Position numbers and translations under genes: made by a program. A DNA stretch of 64,000 bases from Paraburkholderia sp. (GTDB lineage: Bacteria; Pseudomonadota; Gammaproteobacteria; Burkholderiales; Burkholderiaceae), in the NCBI RefSeq assembly GCF_024281035.1, contig NZ_JAMXLH010000020.1:171892-235891 (forward strand). The letters run 5' to 3'. A model generated the notes under the pieces. That model was not told the origin of the DNA. It saw only the letters and a list, made by a program, of their open reading frames with translations, and made no database searches. This document shows positions 38,933 to 48,212 of this stretch, piece by piece. Position 1 is the stretch's first letter; each line of letters starts with the position of its first letter.

Positions 38933-39571
38933 TCATGCCGTACGAGGCAGCGCGCGCAGCACGGCGCGCACGGGGCTCGCATCGAGCGTGGCGAACTTGA
39001 GCGGCAGCGCGATCAGCTCGTAGTCGCCCGGCGCGACGGCGTCGAGCACGATGCCTTCGAGAATCGCCATGCGATGCGCTCGGATCCGGTGGTGCGCATC
39101 CATCGTCTTCGAATCCTGCGGATCGAGCGATGGCGTGTCGATGCCGATCAGCCGCACGCCGCGCGCGGCCAGCAGGTCGATCGTCTCGGGTGCGACCGCG
39201 CAGAACGCGCTGTCCCAGCGCTCGACGCTCGCCCGCGCATAGGTGCGCAGCAGCACGCGCGGCGGCAGATCGTCGAGTGCATGCGCGATGTGCGCGGGCT
39301 GCACGAGCGGTGCGGCGCCGATGCAATGGATCACGCGGCACGCGCCGAGATAGGCGTCGAGCGCGACCGCGCCGATCGGGGCGCCGTCCTGGTCGTAGTG
39401 CAGCGGCGCGTCGGTGTGCGCGCCGGTGTGCGGCGAGAGCGTCACGCGTGCGACATTTACCGGCGAACCGGCCTCCATGCGCCAGACGCGTTCCACGCCG
39501 ACCGGCGTATCGCCGGGCCAGACGGGCGTGCCGGGATGGATCGGCGGGGAAATATCCCAGATATTGTTCAT
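38933..39571 (-). CDS. kynB: Kynurenine formamidase
   Basis: Cyclase-like metal-dependent hydrolase that removes formate from N-formylkynurenine (212 aa). The N-terminal [17 protein letters not shown] and the metal-binding [12 protein letters not shown] (about 48-60) define bacterial KynB. The [19 protein letters not shown] motif is intact. It is first gene of the kynBUA operon, divergent from the Lrp-type regulator across 132 bp. Confidence 0.96.
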   Translation of the reverse strand: MNNIWDISPPIHPGTPVWPGDTPVGVERVWRMEAGSPVNVARVTLSPHTGAHTDAPLHYDQDGAPIGAVALDAYLGACRVIHCIGAAPLVQPAHIAHALDDLPPRVLLRTYARASVERWDSAFCAVAPETIDLLAARGVRLIGIDTPSLDPQDSKTMDAHHRIRAHRMAILEGIVLDAVAPGDYELIALPLKFATLDASPVRAVLRALPRTA

Positions 39572-39703
39572 GACATTGATCTATGTGCGCGGACTGTGCT
39601 TCGAATGATAGGCAAGCTGGAGTGAAATGTGCTTGCTTAAAAAACGCCGCCGACTATAACTGTTGGCAGATAATTCAAAACAAGTCGGGAATGGGGACCA
39701 AAT
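39572..39703. promoter_or_regulatory. Shared kynB/kynR control region
   Basis: 132 bp between divergent starts, more AT-rich than its surroundings. It contains GATAAT at about 39668 as a candidate -10 towards the regulator and TATCAT (39604-39609 region, minus strand) towards kynB. An Lrp-type operator is expected here, but no clean palindrome stood out. Confidence 0.45.
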
Positions 39704-40210
39704 ATGAATGCAATCTCGCTCGATGCTACCGATTGCCGTATTCTCGCTGTGCTGCAAAACGAGGGCAGAATCAGCAACCTCGATCTTGCCGAGCGTATTT
39801 CGCTCTCGCCGTCGGCGTGCCTGCGCAGGCTGCGGCTACTTGAAGAACAGGGGGTGGTGGAGCGCTATCGCGCGTGCCTGAACCGGGAGATTCTCGGCTT
39901 CGAGATGGAGGCGTTCGTGCAGGTATCGATGCGCAACGACCAGGAAAGCTGGCACGAGCGCTTCGTGAGCGCGCTGCGCGACTGGCCCGAGGTGGTGGGC
40001 GCGTATGTCGTGACGGGCGAGACGCATTATCTGCTGCGCGTGCTCGCCCACAATCTCAAGCACTATTCCGATTTCGTGCTCAACAAGCTGTACAAGGCGC
40101 TGGGCGTGATGGACATCCGCTCGAACATCGTCCTCACGACGCTGAAAGTGGAATCGGGCGTCCCCGTCGATCTGATCCAGCAGCGGGAGCCGAAGAGCGC
40201 CGTTGCGTGA
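39704..40210 (+). CDS. kynR: Lrp/AsnC family regulator, probable KynR
   Basis: 168-aa Lrp/AsnC protein: a helix-turn-helix (LDATDCRILAVLQNEGRISNLDLAERISLSPSACLRRLRLLEEQG, about 4-48) followed by the RAM ligand-binding domain (about 65-150). In Pseudomonas aeruginosa a homologous Lrp protein, KynR, divergent from kyn genes, activates them in response to kynurenine. The same arrangement here supports that role, with kynurenine sensing inferred. A GGGGA ribosome site lies 9 nt before the ATG. Confidence 0.85.
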   Translation: MNAISLDATDCRILAVLQNEGRISNLDLAERISLSPSACLRRLRLLEEQGVVERYRACLNREILGFEMEAFVQVSMRNDQESWHERFVSALRDWPEVVGAYVVTGETHYLLRVLAHNLKHYSDFVLNKLYKALGVMDIRSNIVLTTLKVESGVPVDLIQQREPKSAVA

Positions 40211-40232
40211 GGCGGGCCGAGCCCGCGCGTGC

Positions 40233-40745
40233 TCAGAGCGGCTCGATCTGGTGGAAGCCGCCGCCGTGGTAGACGAGCGGCGGCGCATGGGCGAGGTCCT
40301 CGCGCACGCCGCAGCGCTCGACCTCGCCGACGAAGATCACGTGATCGCCTTCATCGTAGCGGCTGCGGTTGTGGCACTCGAACCAGGCGAGTGCGCCATC
40401 GAGCACGGGCATGCCGCTGTCGCCGGCCGCGTGCGCGACGCCTTCGAACCGGTCGCCCTTCACCGTCGCAAAACGCTTGCACAGGTCGAGCTGCGACGCG
40501 GCGAGCACATTCACCACATAATGGCTGTTCGCGCGGAACACCGACATCGACGCCGAGCGCGTGGCGAGGCTCCACAGCACGAGCGGCGGATTCATCGACA
40601 CCGAGTTGAACGAGCTCGCGGTGATGCCGATCAGCGGGCCGTTGGGCACGCGTGTCGTGATCACCGTGACGCCGGTCGCAAACTGGCCGAGCGCGCGGCG
40701 AAATGCAGCGTCGTCGAAGTTGGGCGGGCTGGCGCGGCGGGTCAT
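40233..40745 (-). CDS. Flavin reductase-like FMN-binding protein
   Basis: 170-aa protein of the flavin reductase domain family (HpaC/NtaB/RutF group), supplying reduced flavin to two-component monooxygenases. Visible: FRRALGQFATGVTVIT (residues about 14-29), the flavin-binding GITASSFNSVSMNPPLVLWSL, and the C-terminal GDHVIFVGEVE with HGGGFHQI. ATG at 40743-40745; the frame is open further upstream without conserved sequence. No partner monooxygenase is near. Its 3' end faces kynR. Confidence 0.87.
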   Translation of the reverse strand: MTRRASPPNFDDAAFRRALGQFATGVTVITTRVPNGPLIGITASSFNSVSMNPPLVLWSLATRSASMSVFRANSHYVVNVLAASQLDLCKRFATVKGDRFEGVAHAAGDSGMPVLDGALAWFECHNRSRYDEGDHVIFVGEVERCGVREDLAHAPPLVYHGGGFHQIEPL

Positions 40746-40929
40746 CGGAGCGCGGCTCCGTTTGCGGGGCGCGCACGAGGCGCGAAGAAAGCGAAAGTCG
40801 GAATCAACATCATGTGAAAGAGCGGCGAATTGTCGCAATTCTAGCGGAAGCAGCCGATGGCCGCCCGGCTGGCACGACTGTTTCCAGCCCCGGTCGCGGA
40901 TAGCGGACCGCATTCAAGGAGTGAGCAGC

Positions 40930-41478
40930 ATGAATCAGACAGTCGAAACGGCCACGCTTGGCGGCGGATGTTTCTGGTGCCTCGAAGCCGTGTATCTGCG
41001 CGTGGAAGGCGTGCTTGCGGTGGAGTCGGGCTACGCGGGCGGCCACGTCGCCAACCCGAGCTACGAGCAGGTCTGCGACGGCCAGACGGGGCATGCGGAG
41101 GTCGTCAACGTGACGTTCGATCCGGTGAAGATCGGCTACCGCGAGATCCTCGACATCTTCTTCGGCATCCACGATCCCACCCAGCTCAACCGGCAGGGCA
41201 ACGACGTCGGCCAGCAGTACCGGTCGGTGATCTTCACGCACTCCGAGGCGCAGCGCGAGACGGCGCTGCAGGCGATCCGCGAGATCGCGGCGGAAGGCGT
41301 GTTCGACGGGCAGATCGTCACCCAGGTGCTGCCGCTCGACGGCAACTATTTCCCTGCCGAGGCGTATCACCAGAATTACTTCGCGCAGCACGCGGATCAG
41401 GGCTATTGCGCGGCGGTGGTCGCGCCGAAGGTCGCCAAGTTCCGCCAGAAGTTCGTGCACCGGCTCAAGCCGGAGTGA
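40930..41478 (+). CDS. msrA: Peptide methionine sulfoxide reductase MsrA
   Basis: Reduces methionine-S-sulfoxide in proteins (182 aa). The catalytic GGCFWC places the active Cys at residue 14. Then come VESGYAGGHVANPSYEQVC, GHAEVV and HDPTQLNRQGNDVGQQYRS, the core MsrA pattern. There is no fused MsrB. AGGAGTGAG at 40917-40925 precedes the ATG. Confidence 0.97.
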   Translation: MNQTVETATLGGGCFWCLEAVYLRVEGVLAVESGYAGGHVANPSYEQVCDGQTGHAEVVNVTFDPVKIGYREILDIFFGIHDPTQLNRQGNDVGQQYRSVIFTHSEAQRETALQAIREIAAEGVFDGQIVTQVLPLDGNYFPAEAYHQNYFAQHADQGYCAAVVAPKVAKFRQKFVHRLKPE

Positions 41479-41533
41479 TGTGGTGTGATGTGATTTGGCG
41501 CTGTGCTTTGCGCGGCGCTCGCGGGTTCCGAAG

Positions 41534-41568
41534 GAGCGGGGCGCATGGGCGTTTCCCGCTCTTTTTTT
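41534..41568 (+). terminator. Terminator of msrA
   Basis: Stem gagcggg / cccgctc (41534-41540 and 41555-41561), 14-nt loop, followed directly by seven T. It lies 55 nt after the msrA stop and before the convergent DUF72 gene. Confidence 0.75.
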
Positions 41569-41616
41569 GCGTCGACGGCGGGTGCGGGCGCGGTCGCACT
41601 CGTTAGTCGTCGGTCT

Positions 41617-42984
41617 TCAGTCGTCTGCCGTGTCTGGCTCGTCGTGGCCGGGTTGCGCGGTCGCGTGGTGCTCCTCTTGAGTTGCTTCGGCGTCGCTGTG
41701 CTCCTCGTGCGCCATTTCCCCCTGTAACCGCAAAAACTCGTCGGCGATCGATTGCGCCAGCTTCGCACACGACAGCGGCGACGAGCCCTCCGCCTTGTTA
41801 TTCGTCGTGATCAGCACGCTCTGCCCCGCAAGCGCGTAGCGCGCAGCCAGCTCCGCGAGCGCGTCGCGCGTGTGCGGGTCTTCGTCGACGAGCTTGTCGA
41901 ACGGTTCGTAACGCGCCTTCGCCTGTTCGTAGCGAAAGCCGCTGTGCAGGCTCCAGCGCACGATCAGCGGACCGGCGGGCGTTTCGCCGTCCATCAGCGC
42001 CAGCGCCGCGGCCTGACGCAGCGGGTCCGGCATGCGCGCGTGCAGCCCCACGCAGTAACGCACGCCTGCCGCGCGCAGCGTGCGCACGAAGCGCGGCGTG
42101 AGCAGACTCGCATCGCGGATCTCGACGGCGTAGCACGGGCCGTCGGGCGTGGGCGGCAGCGGCGGCAATGCCATCAGGAACGCGTGGAGGCGCTCGACGA
42201 ATACGGCCGGATCGGCGAGCAGCTGGTCGGGCAGCGGCGGGAACTGGAACACGAGCGCGCCGGCCTTTGCGCCGAGCCCGGCAAGACAGGGCTCGACGAA
42301 CTCGCTCGCCGCCAGTTGAGCGTTCAGGAAGCACGGGTTTGCCGCGACCGGTTCGCCGCGCTCGCCGCGCACGCTGGCGTCGGTGATCGAGGCGGGCGCC
42401 TTCACGATAAAGCGGAAGTGATCGGGCACCTGCTGCGCGTAGCGCAGGTACTCGGCGATGGAGAGCGGCGCGTAGAACGACCGGTCGATGCTGACGGATC
42501 GCAGCAGCGGATGCACGGCGTAGGCTGCCAAACCGTCGCGGGCCAGTTTGGCGTTGCTGTAGTCGTCGCCGTAGACGATGCCGCGCCATCCCGGAAACGA
42601 CCACGACGACGTGCCGAGGCGCACCTGCGGCGGCAATCCGGCGGCGAGGTCGAGCGTGGCCGTGTCGGCCACGACCGGGAGGACGCCGCGGGCGCGGCGC
42701 TTCGGGGCGGGCGGCGCGGCCGGGCGGGCTGCGCTCGCTGCGGGGAATTCCGCGAATTCGGCGAATTCAGCGCATTCAGCGGTGGTGGGCGCGGGCTCAG
42801 GCTCGCGCTTCACGCGTGGCGGCCGTGGCGCGGGTGTTTTCGGCGCCGGTTCGGGCGCGACGAAGCCGAACAGATCGGCTTGCGGCTCATCGGACCTGGC
42901 GGCCGTGGTGGCCTCGGCGGTGATATGTGCCTCGTCCGTCGTGTCGATGGTGGCTGCCGGGGCCGGGGCGTCTCGGTCGTTCAT
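41617..42984 (-). CDS. DUF72 family protein
   Basis: 455-aa member of the DUF72 (YecE-like) TIM-barrel family. The function is unknown in bacteria; relatives resemble endonuclease IV-type barrels. The DUF72 core starts at about residue 118 with VRLGTSSWSFPGWRGIVYGDDY and includes SIDRSFYAPLS, FRFIVKAPASIT, FQFPPLP, YAVEIRDASL and LIVRWSLHSG. The first 115 residues are low complexity and not part of the family, with Pro/Ala/Glu runs and an EFAEFAEF repeat. The C-terminal tail is His/Glu/Asp-rich. The start is taken as ATG at 42982-42984. Confidence 0.87.
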   Translation of the reverse strand: MNDRDAPAPAATIDTTDEAHITAEATTAARSDEPQADLFGFVAPEPAPKTPAPRPPRVKREPEPAPTTAECAEFAEFAEFPAASAARPAAPPAPKRRARGVLPVVADTATLDLAAGLPPQVRLGTSSWSFPGWRGIVYGDDYSNAKLARDGLAAYAVHPLLRSVSIDRSFYAPLSIAEYLRYAQQVPDHFRFIVKAPASITDASVRGERGEPVAANPCFLNAQLAASEFVEPCLAGLGAKAGALVFQFPPLPDQLLADPAVFVERLHAFLMALPPLPPTPDGPCYAVEIRDASLLTPRFVRTLRAAGVRYCVGLHARMPDPLRQAAALALMDGETPAGPLIVRWSLHSGFRYEQAKARYEPFDKLVDEDPHTRDALAELAARYALAGQSVLITTNNKAEGSSPLSCAKLAQSIADEFLRLQGEMAHEEHSDAEATQEEHHATAQPGHDEPDTADD

Positions 42985-43304
42985 GCGTGTGCGCCTCGAA
43001 GTTCTGCGCCCAGACGTCGAGCGTGTGCGCATGGTGAGGTCGCGCGCGCACGGCGTCAACCGCCCGTGGCTCGCAGGACTGCGAAGCCAGCGAAGTCGTG
43101 CCCGTGCGGCGGGCGCACGAACCTTTGCACGCCGTATGGCGTGAGCGCATCGAGAGGGCCAACCACGCAGGTCAACCGCACAGGCCAACCGCACAGGCCA
43201 ACCGCACAGGCCAACCACGCAGACCAACCACGCAGACCAACCACGCAGGCCAACCGCACAGACCAACCACGCCGCAGCGCAGCCGGCCCGCCGATGCCAG
43301 GCCC
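42985..43304. other. Spacer between DUF72 and pdxH with a minisatellite (320 bp)
   Basis: No gene supported. The second half is the 13-bp tandem array described separately. The remainder is ordinary GC-rich sequence with no visible promoter pair. Confidence 0.55.
43158..43274. repeat. Nine tandem 13-bp units (gccaaccgcacag type)
   Basis: Nine contiguous 13-bp units with two alternating variants, gccaaccgcacag and accaaccacgcag, ending with accaaccacgccg. It is intergenic, starting 30 bp upstream of the pdxH stop side and 174 bp before the DUF72 start. Confidence 0.95.
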
Positions 43305-43946
43305 TTACGGCGCGAGGCGCTCGATGCGCCACGCAGCGCTCTCGTTCTCGCGCGAGTAACGAATACGGTCATGCAGGCGCGACGGGCGGCCCTGCCAGAA
43401 TTCGACGGTATCCGGCACGAGCCGGAAGCCGCCCCAGTGCGGCGGGCGCGGCGGATTCTCGCCGAACTTCGCGCCGAACTCGCGCTCGCGCGCTTCAAGC
43501 TCCGCGCGGCTGCCGATCACGGCGCTCTGCTGCGACGCCCACGCGCCGATGCGCGAGCCAAGCGGCCGGGAGTGGAAATACTCGTCGCTTTCGGCGTCGG
43601 TGGTCTTCTCGACCTTGCCGTCGATGCGCACCTGGCGCTCCAGCTCGATCCAGTAAAAGAGCAGGCACGCGTGCGGATTGGCGATGAGATCGTGGCCCTT
43701 GCGGCTCTCGTAGTTCGTGTAGAACACGAAGCCGCGCTCATCGACGCCCTTGATGAGCAGGATGCGCGCGCTCGGACGGCCTTCGGCGTCGACGGTCGCG
43801 ACGGTCATCGTGTTGGGCTCGGGCAGCTTCGCGTCGAGCGCCTGGGCAAGCCAGGTCTGGAACTGGCGGATGGGATCGGGATCGACATCGGCGGCGTCGA
43901 GCGAGCCGAGCGAATAGGTCTTGCGGAGGTCGGCGAGAGTCGTCAT
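43305..43946 (-). CDS. pdxH: Pyridoxamine 5'-phosphate oxidase
   Basis: FMN enzyme that makes pyridoxal 5'-phosphate (213 aa). N-terminal [11 protein letters not shown], the FMN-binding [24 protein letters not shown] (about 62-86), [30 protein letters not shown], and the C-terminal [24 protein letters not shown] are all present. It is divergent from tcdA across 203 bp. The 13-bp repeat array begins just past its stop. Confidence 0.97.
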   Translation of the reverse strand: MTTLADLRKTYSLGSLDAADVDPDPIRQFQTWLAQALDAKLPEPNTMTVATVDAEGRPSARILLIKGVDERGFVFYTNYESRKGHDLIANPHACLLFYWIELERQVRIDGKVEKTTDAESDEYFHSRPLGSRIGAWASQQSAVIGSRAELEAREREFGAKFGENPPRPPHWGGFRLVPDTVEFWQGRPSRLHDRIRYSRENESAAWRIERLAP

Positions 43947-44149
43947 GTTTTAGGCAGGCACTTCCATGCGGACAAATAGGGCGAAGGACGCAACATGCTG
44001 CACGCACCGCTGCGGCGTGACACGTATGACACAAGGCGCGGGGCCCGGCGTGCGCCGGTGCTCAGCGAATCGCGTCCGATCAGGCAAAATACGGGTCTCG
44101 CATGGACCGCGGCAGTATGCGTGCGGTCCGCTTTTGAACTGCTACCGTC

Positions 44150-45013
44150 ATGTCCAGTACCCCGATTTCGCCGCAAACGGATCTTACCGCGCTCCCGGCG
44201 CCCGAAGAAGCCGACCGTGCCCGCCGCTTCGGAGGCGTCGCGCGGCTTTACGGCGCACCGGCGCTTGCAGCGTTCGAGCGCGCGCACGTCGCCGTGATCG
44301 GCATCGGCGGGGTCGGGTCGTGGGTTGCCGAGGCGCTCGCGCGCAGCGCGATCGGCACGCTCACGCTGATCGACCTCGACAACGTCGCCGAAAGCAACAC
44401 CAACCGCCAGATCCACGCGCTCGACGGCAATTACGGCAAGCCGAAGGTCGAGGCCATGGCCGAGCGCATCAAGCTGATCGACCCGGACTGCGACGTGCGG
44501 CTCGTCGAGGATTTTGTCGAGCCGTCGAATTTCGATGCGGTGCTCGGCGGCGGTTTCGACTACGTGATCGACGCAATCGACAGCGTGCGCACGAAAACGG
44601 CGCTGATCGCATGGTGCGTGGAGCACCGACAGCCGCTCATCACCGTGGGCGGCGCGGGCGGGCAGCTCGATCCGACGCGCATCCGCATCGACGATCTCGC
44701 GCTGACGATCCAGGACCCGCTGCTCTCGAAGGTGCGCGGCCAGTTGCGCAAGCACCACGGCTTTCCGCGCGGGCCGAAGGCCAGGTTCAAGGTGAGCGCC
44801 GTGTATTCGGACGAGCCGCTCATCTATCCCGAAGCCGCGGTGTGCGACGTCGATCCCGAGGCCGAGCACGTCGTGACGTCGCCTGGGCATCACGCGCCGG
44901 TCGGCCTGAACTGCGCGGGCTTTGGATCGAGCGTGTGCGTGACGGCGAGTTTCGGTTTCGCGGCGGCGGCGCACGTGTTGCGCACGATTGCGCACGCTGC
45001 GACGGCGCGCTGA
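44150..45013 (+). CDS. tcdA: tRNA threonylcarbamoyladenosine dehydratase
   Basis: E1-like ATP-dependent enzyme (formerly CsdL/YgdL) that cyclises t6A37 of tRNA to ct6A (287 aa). The nucleotide-binding GIGGVGSWVAEAL lies at about 51-63, LIDLDNVAESNTNRQ follows, and the conserved VIDAIDSVRTK and VGGAGGQLDPTRI are intact. The family's Cys loop is partly kept (AVCDVDPEAE). Note tsaE, of the t6A synthesis pathway, elsewhere in the window. Confidence 0.95.
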   Translation: MSSTPISPQTDLTALPAPEEADRARRFGGVARLYGAPALAAFERAHVAVIGIGGVGSWVAEALARSAIGTLTLIDLDNVAESNTNRQIHALDGNYGKPKVEAMAERIKLIDPDCDVRLVEDFVEPSNFDAVLGGGFDYVIDAIDSVRTKTALIAWCVEHRQPLITVGGAGGQLDPTRIRIDDLALTIQDPLLSKVRGQLRKHHGFPRGPKARFKVSAVYSDEPLIYPEAAVCDVDPEAEHVVTSPGHHAPVGLNCAGFGSSVCVTASFGFAAAAHVLRTIAHAATAR

Positions 45014-45051
45014 TCGCGCTGACAATCCACGCCATTTCCTCGCGCGCAAAT

Positions 45052-45086
45052 AAAAACGCACGGCCCGTGCAAGGCCGTGCGCTTTT
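45052..45086. terminator. Bidirectional terminator between tcdA and the thioredoxin-TPR gene
   Basis: Stem cgcacggcc / ggccgtgcg (45057-45065 and 45073-45081), loop cgtgcaa. It is followed by ctttt on the plus strand and a T5 run on the minus strand (aaaaa at 45052-45056). The flanking genes are convergent. Confidence 0.82.
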
Positions 45087-45151
45087 CGTTTCGACCGCGC
45101 GTTGTGCCGTGAGGGCGGCGCTTCAGTTCTTCCGTGCTTCCGGCCTTCCGT

Positions 45152-46000
45152 TCAGTTGAGCACCGCGCTCAGCTTGCGGCGCCATTCGCTCACGAGCTGC
45201 GGCTGATGCGCCGCGAGATCGAACACCGAAAGCATGGTCTTGCGGCCGATGTCGTCGCGGAACGTGCGGTCGCGCTTCACGATCTCCAGTAGCTGCTCGA
45301 GCGCGCCCGCAAACTTGTGTCGCGCGATCAGCGCGCTCGCGAGGTCGAAGCGCGCCTCCAGATCCGCCGGATGCGCGGCCACCTGGGCTTCGAGCGCGTC
45401 CGTGGGCGGCAGATCCAGCGCGGCGTCGAGCGCGTCGAGGCGCGTCTTGATCGCGTTGAAGCGCGGGTCGATGCCCTGCGTGGTCTTCGGCGAGAGCAGA
45501 TCGACTTCCACGCGTGCTTCGTCGCCGCGATTGTCGGCGAGCAGCAGCTCGATCAGGTCCATGCGCGCTTCGTCGTGGCCCGGATCGTAGGCGAGCGCGG
45601 CTTGCAGCGCTTCGTAGGCTTCGTCGCGGCGGCCCTGCGCGAGCGCCTCTTGCGCCGCGCGGCGCTCGGCTTCGGCGGCGTCCGGAATCAGCCCGTCGAT
45701 GAACTGGCGCAACTGGCCTTCGGGCAGCACGCCGATGAACTGGTCGACAGGCTGTCCGTCGACGAATGCGACAACGTGCGGAATGCTGCGCACCTGGAAG
45801 TGCGTCGCGAGTTCCTGGTTTTCGTCGACGTTGACCTTCGCAAGCTTCCATTTGCCCGCGTATTCGGCTTCGAGCTTTTCGAGCATCGGCCCGAGCGTCT
45901 TGCACGGGCCGCACCAGGGCGCCCAGAAGTCGATCAGCACCGGCGCGAGCGTCGATGCCTCGATCACGTCTTTTTCAAAAGTGGCCAGCGTGGTATCCAT
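45152..46000 (-). CDS. cnoX: Thioredoxin-TPR co-chaperone, CnoX (YbbN)-like
   Basis: 282 aa: an N-terminal thioredoxin fold with the active-site WCGPC (Cys30, Cys33), then TPR-like helices (about 125-270). E. coli CnoX/YbbN is a holdase that hands oxidised clients to DnaK and GroEL, and has a degenerate SxxC site. Here the canonical WCGPC means it may also be a real oxidoreductase. ATG at 45998-46000 has GAGGA about 5 nt upstream; a longer reading adds 12 residues without support. Confidence 0.88.
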   Translation of the reverse strand: MDTTLATFEKDVIEASTLAPVLIDFWAPWCGPCKTLGPMLEKLEAEYAGKWKLAKVNVDENQELATHFQVRSIPHVVAFVDGQPVDQFIGVLPEGQLRQFIDGLIPDAAEAERRAAQEALAQGRRDEAYEALQAALAYDPGHDEARMDLIELLLADNRGDEARVEVDLLSPKTTQGIDPRFNAIKTRLDALDAALDLPPTDALEAQVAAHPADLEARFDLASALIARHKFAGALEQLLEIVKRDRTFRDDIGRKTMLSVFDLAAHQPQLVSEWRRKLSAVLN

Positions 46001-46161
46001 TGCGTCCTCGTCGGGTTCAATCTGTCTCGCCCTCACTTGGGGACGAAACGTTCGAGTTCAATCGGCACCCTGCACCCTGTACTCTGCTCCCGCCATCCGG
46101 CGCGCGCACGCGCCGTTCGTCCGGTGATTGTTCGGCGCTTGTTCGGCCATGGTCCGGCCAT

Positions 46162-47043
46162 TCACCGCGGCTTCTTTTCCGGCAGCGGAATCCATTCGGT
46201 TTCGCCGGGGACCTGTCCCATTTCCTGGTGCGTCCACGCGGCCTTCGCGGCCTCGATCTTCTCGCGCGAGCTGGCCACGAAGTTCCATTCGATAAAGCGC
46301 TCGCCCTCCAGCCTTTCGCCGCCGAGCAGCATCACGCGTGCCCCGTTCGTGCTCGCGAGCGTGACGGTCTCGTCCGGTTCGAGCACGGCCATCGTCGTGG
46401 TTTCGAGCGGTGTGCCGTCGATCGACAGATCGCCCTCGACGAGATAGACGCCGCGCTCTTCGTGCTCCGGTTCGAGCGCGATGGCGCCGCCCGGCGCGAA
46501 ATCGGCGGCGACGTAGAGCGTGCCCGAAAAAGTCTCGACGGGCGAGGTTTCGCCGAACGCCGTGCCCGCGATCACGCGCAGCGTGACGCCGTTGCGCCGG
46601 ATTTCGGGCAGCGTGGCCGCGGCGTGATGGAAGAACGACGGATCGGTGTCCTCGTGATCGAGCGGCAGCGCCACCCAGGTCTGGATGCCGTGGATGGTCG
46701 AACCCTTCGCGCGATCTTCCTGCGGCGTGCGCTCCGAGTGAACGATGCCGCGCCCGGCGGTCATCCAGTTAACATCGCCGGGGACGATTTTCTGCTGTGA
46801 GCCGATGCTGTCGCGATGCATGAACGTGCCGTCGAACAGGTAGGTGACGGTGGCGAGGCCGATGTGCGGGTGCGGCCGCACGTCGACGCCCGCGCCCGCT
46901 TCGAGCGTGGCCGGGCCCATGTGATCGAAGAAGATGAACGGCCCGACGAGGCGCGCCGCAAGTGCGGGGAGCACGCGTCGAACGAGCAGGTTGCCGATGT
47001 CGCGCGTATGAGGCTTGAGAACCACTTTGATCGATGAGGACAT
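46162..47043 (-). CDS. Pirin family protein
   Basis: Bicupin protein of 293 aa. The N-terminal cupin has the metal-binding HPHIGLATVTYLFDG (three His and one Glu of the pirin type: DVRPHPH, TAGRGIVHSE) and the FDHMGP motif. Bacterial pirins such as YhhW act as quercetinases, and others are regulators. No substrate can be assigned. AAGGAAGC precedes the ATG at 47041-47043. It is divergent from the EamA transporter gene. Confidence 0.9.
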   Translation of the reverse strand: MSSSIKVVLKPHTRDIGNLLVRRVLPALAARLVGPFIFFDHMGPATLEAGAGVDVRPHPHIGLATVTYLFDGTFMHRDSIGSQQKIVPGDVNWMTAGRGIVHSERTPQEDRAKGSTIHGIQTWVALPLDHEDTDPSFFHHAAATLPEIRRNGVTLRVIAGTAFGETSPVETFSGTLYVAADFAPGGAIALEPEHEERGVYLVEGDLSIDGTPLETTTMAVLEPDETVTLASTNGARVMLLGGERLEGERFIEWNFVASSREKIEAAKAAWTHQEMGQVPGETEWIPLPEKKPR

Positions 47044-47243
47044 GAAAGCTTCCTTGACGGTCGGACAGCACGGAAAGGGGAGTCGGCGGCTGGCGCGGCT
47101 TGCGCGCGGGCGCGGCCATGCGGGCGAGTCCACATTCTAGCGCCCGCCCTTATGGGTTGCTGCGGGGCTGCTGCGGCGATGCTGCGGGGACGCGCCGCTC
47201 CCGGTACACTCGCCAATCCGGCTGGAATGACTTGGAGCGCGCG

Positions 47244-48146
47244 ATGTCGCCGAAGGATCTGTTGCTTGCGCTGGTGGTGGTGCTGGCGTGGGGCGTGAAT
47301 TTCGTGGTGATCAAGGTGGGGCTGCACGGCGTGCCGCCGATGCTGCTCGGCGCGCTGCGCTTCTTGCTGGCGGCATTTCCGGCCGTGCTGTTCGTCAAGC
47401 GCCCGAACGTGCCGCTGAAGTGGCTGCTTGCCTATGGCGCGACGATCTCGTTCGGCCAGTTTGCATTTCTGTTCTCGGCGATGTTTGTCGGCATGCCGGC
47501 CGGTCTTGCCTCGGTCGTACTCCAGGCGCAGGCGTTCTTTACGCTCGGCTTCGCGGCGCTCTTTTTGCACGAGCGTTTTCACGCGCGCAACGTGGTCGGC
47601 CTGCTGATCGCGGCGCTAGGCCTTGCGCTGATCGGCATGCAATCGACGGCGGGCGGCGGCGCGCAGGCCATGACGATCGCGGGCTTCGCCCTCACGCTTT
47701 GCGCATCGGTCATGTGGGCGCTCGGCAATATCGTCACGAAGAAAGTAGGGAAGGTCGATCTGGTGGGGCTCGTCGTCTGGGCGAGCCTGATTCCGCCGCT
47801 GCCGTTTCTCGTGCTGTCGTACTTCTTCGAGGGGCCGCTGCGCATCGAGCGCGCGCTGGAGGGCATCGGCATGTCTTCCGTGCTCGCGGTCGTCTATCTC
47901 GCCTTCGTCGCGACCGTGCTCGGCTACAGCCTCTGGGGCCGCCTGATTTCGAAGTATCCCGCAAGCCAGGTCGCACCGTTCTCGCTGCTCGTGCCGATCA
48001 TCGGGCTCGCTTCCGCGTCGCTCATGCTCGGTGAGCGCCTCACCGGCGCCGAAATCGGCGGCGCCGCGCTCGTCATGATCGGGCTCTTCGTGAATGTTTT
48101 CGGCGGCTGGGTGCGGCAGCGCTTTGCAGCCGCGCGGGAGATGTGA
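47244..48146 (+). CDS. EamA family transporter (amino-acid/metabolite exporter type)
   Basis: Ten-helix drug/metabolite transporter (300 aa) made of two EamA repeats. The first begins DLLLALVVVLAWGVNFVVIKVGL and the second MTIAGFALTLCASVMWALGNIVTKK. The sequence resembles EamA proteins that export O-acetylserine/cysteine, but the substrate is not proven. The start taken is ATG at 47244 with GGAG 8 nt before; upstream in-frame codons are not membrane-like. Confidence 0.88.
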   Translation: MSPKDLLLALVVVLAWGVNFVVIKVGLHGVPPMLLGALRFLLAAFPAVLFVKRPNVPLKWLLAYGATISFGQFAFLFSAMFVGMPAGLASVVLQAQAFFTLGFAALFLHERFHARNVVGLLIAALGLALIGMQSTAGGGAQAMTIAGFALTLCASVMWALGNIVTKKVGKVDLVGLVVWASLIPPLPFLVLSYFFEGPLRIERALEGIGMSSVLAVVYLAFVATVLGYSLWGRLISKYPASQVAPFSLLVPIIGLASASLMLGERLTGAEIGGAALVMIGLFVNVFGGWVRQRFAAAREM

Positions 48147-48212
48147 AGTGGGGGTGTGAACTGCGGGTGTGAACTGCAACGCGGGCGCTTCTGTGGACGC
48201 TTGCGCGGCAAG

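Noticed and set aside
43158..43274. CRISPR-like array
   Set aside because: The units are contiguous 13-mers with no spacers and no cas genes nearby. The same holds for the other arrays in the window.
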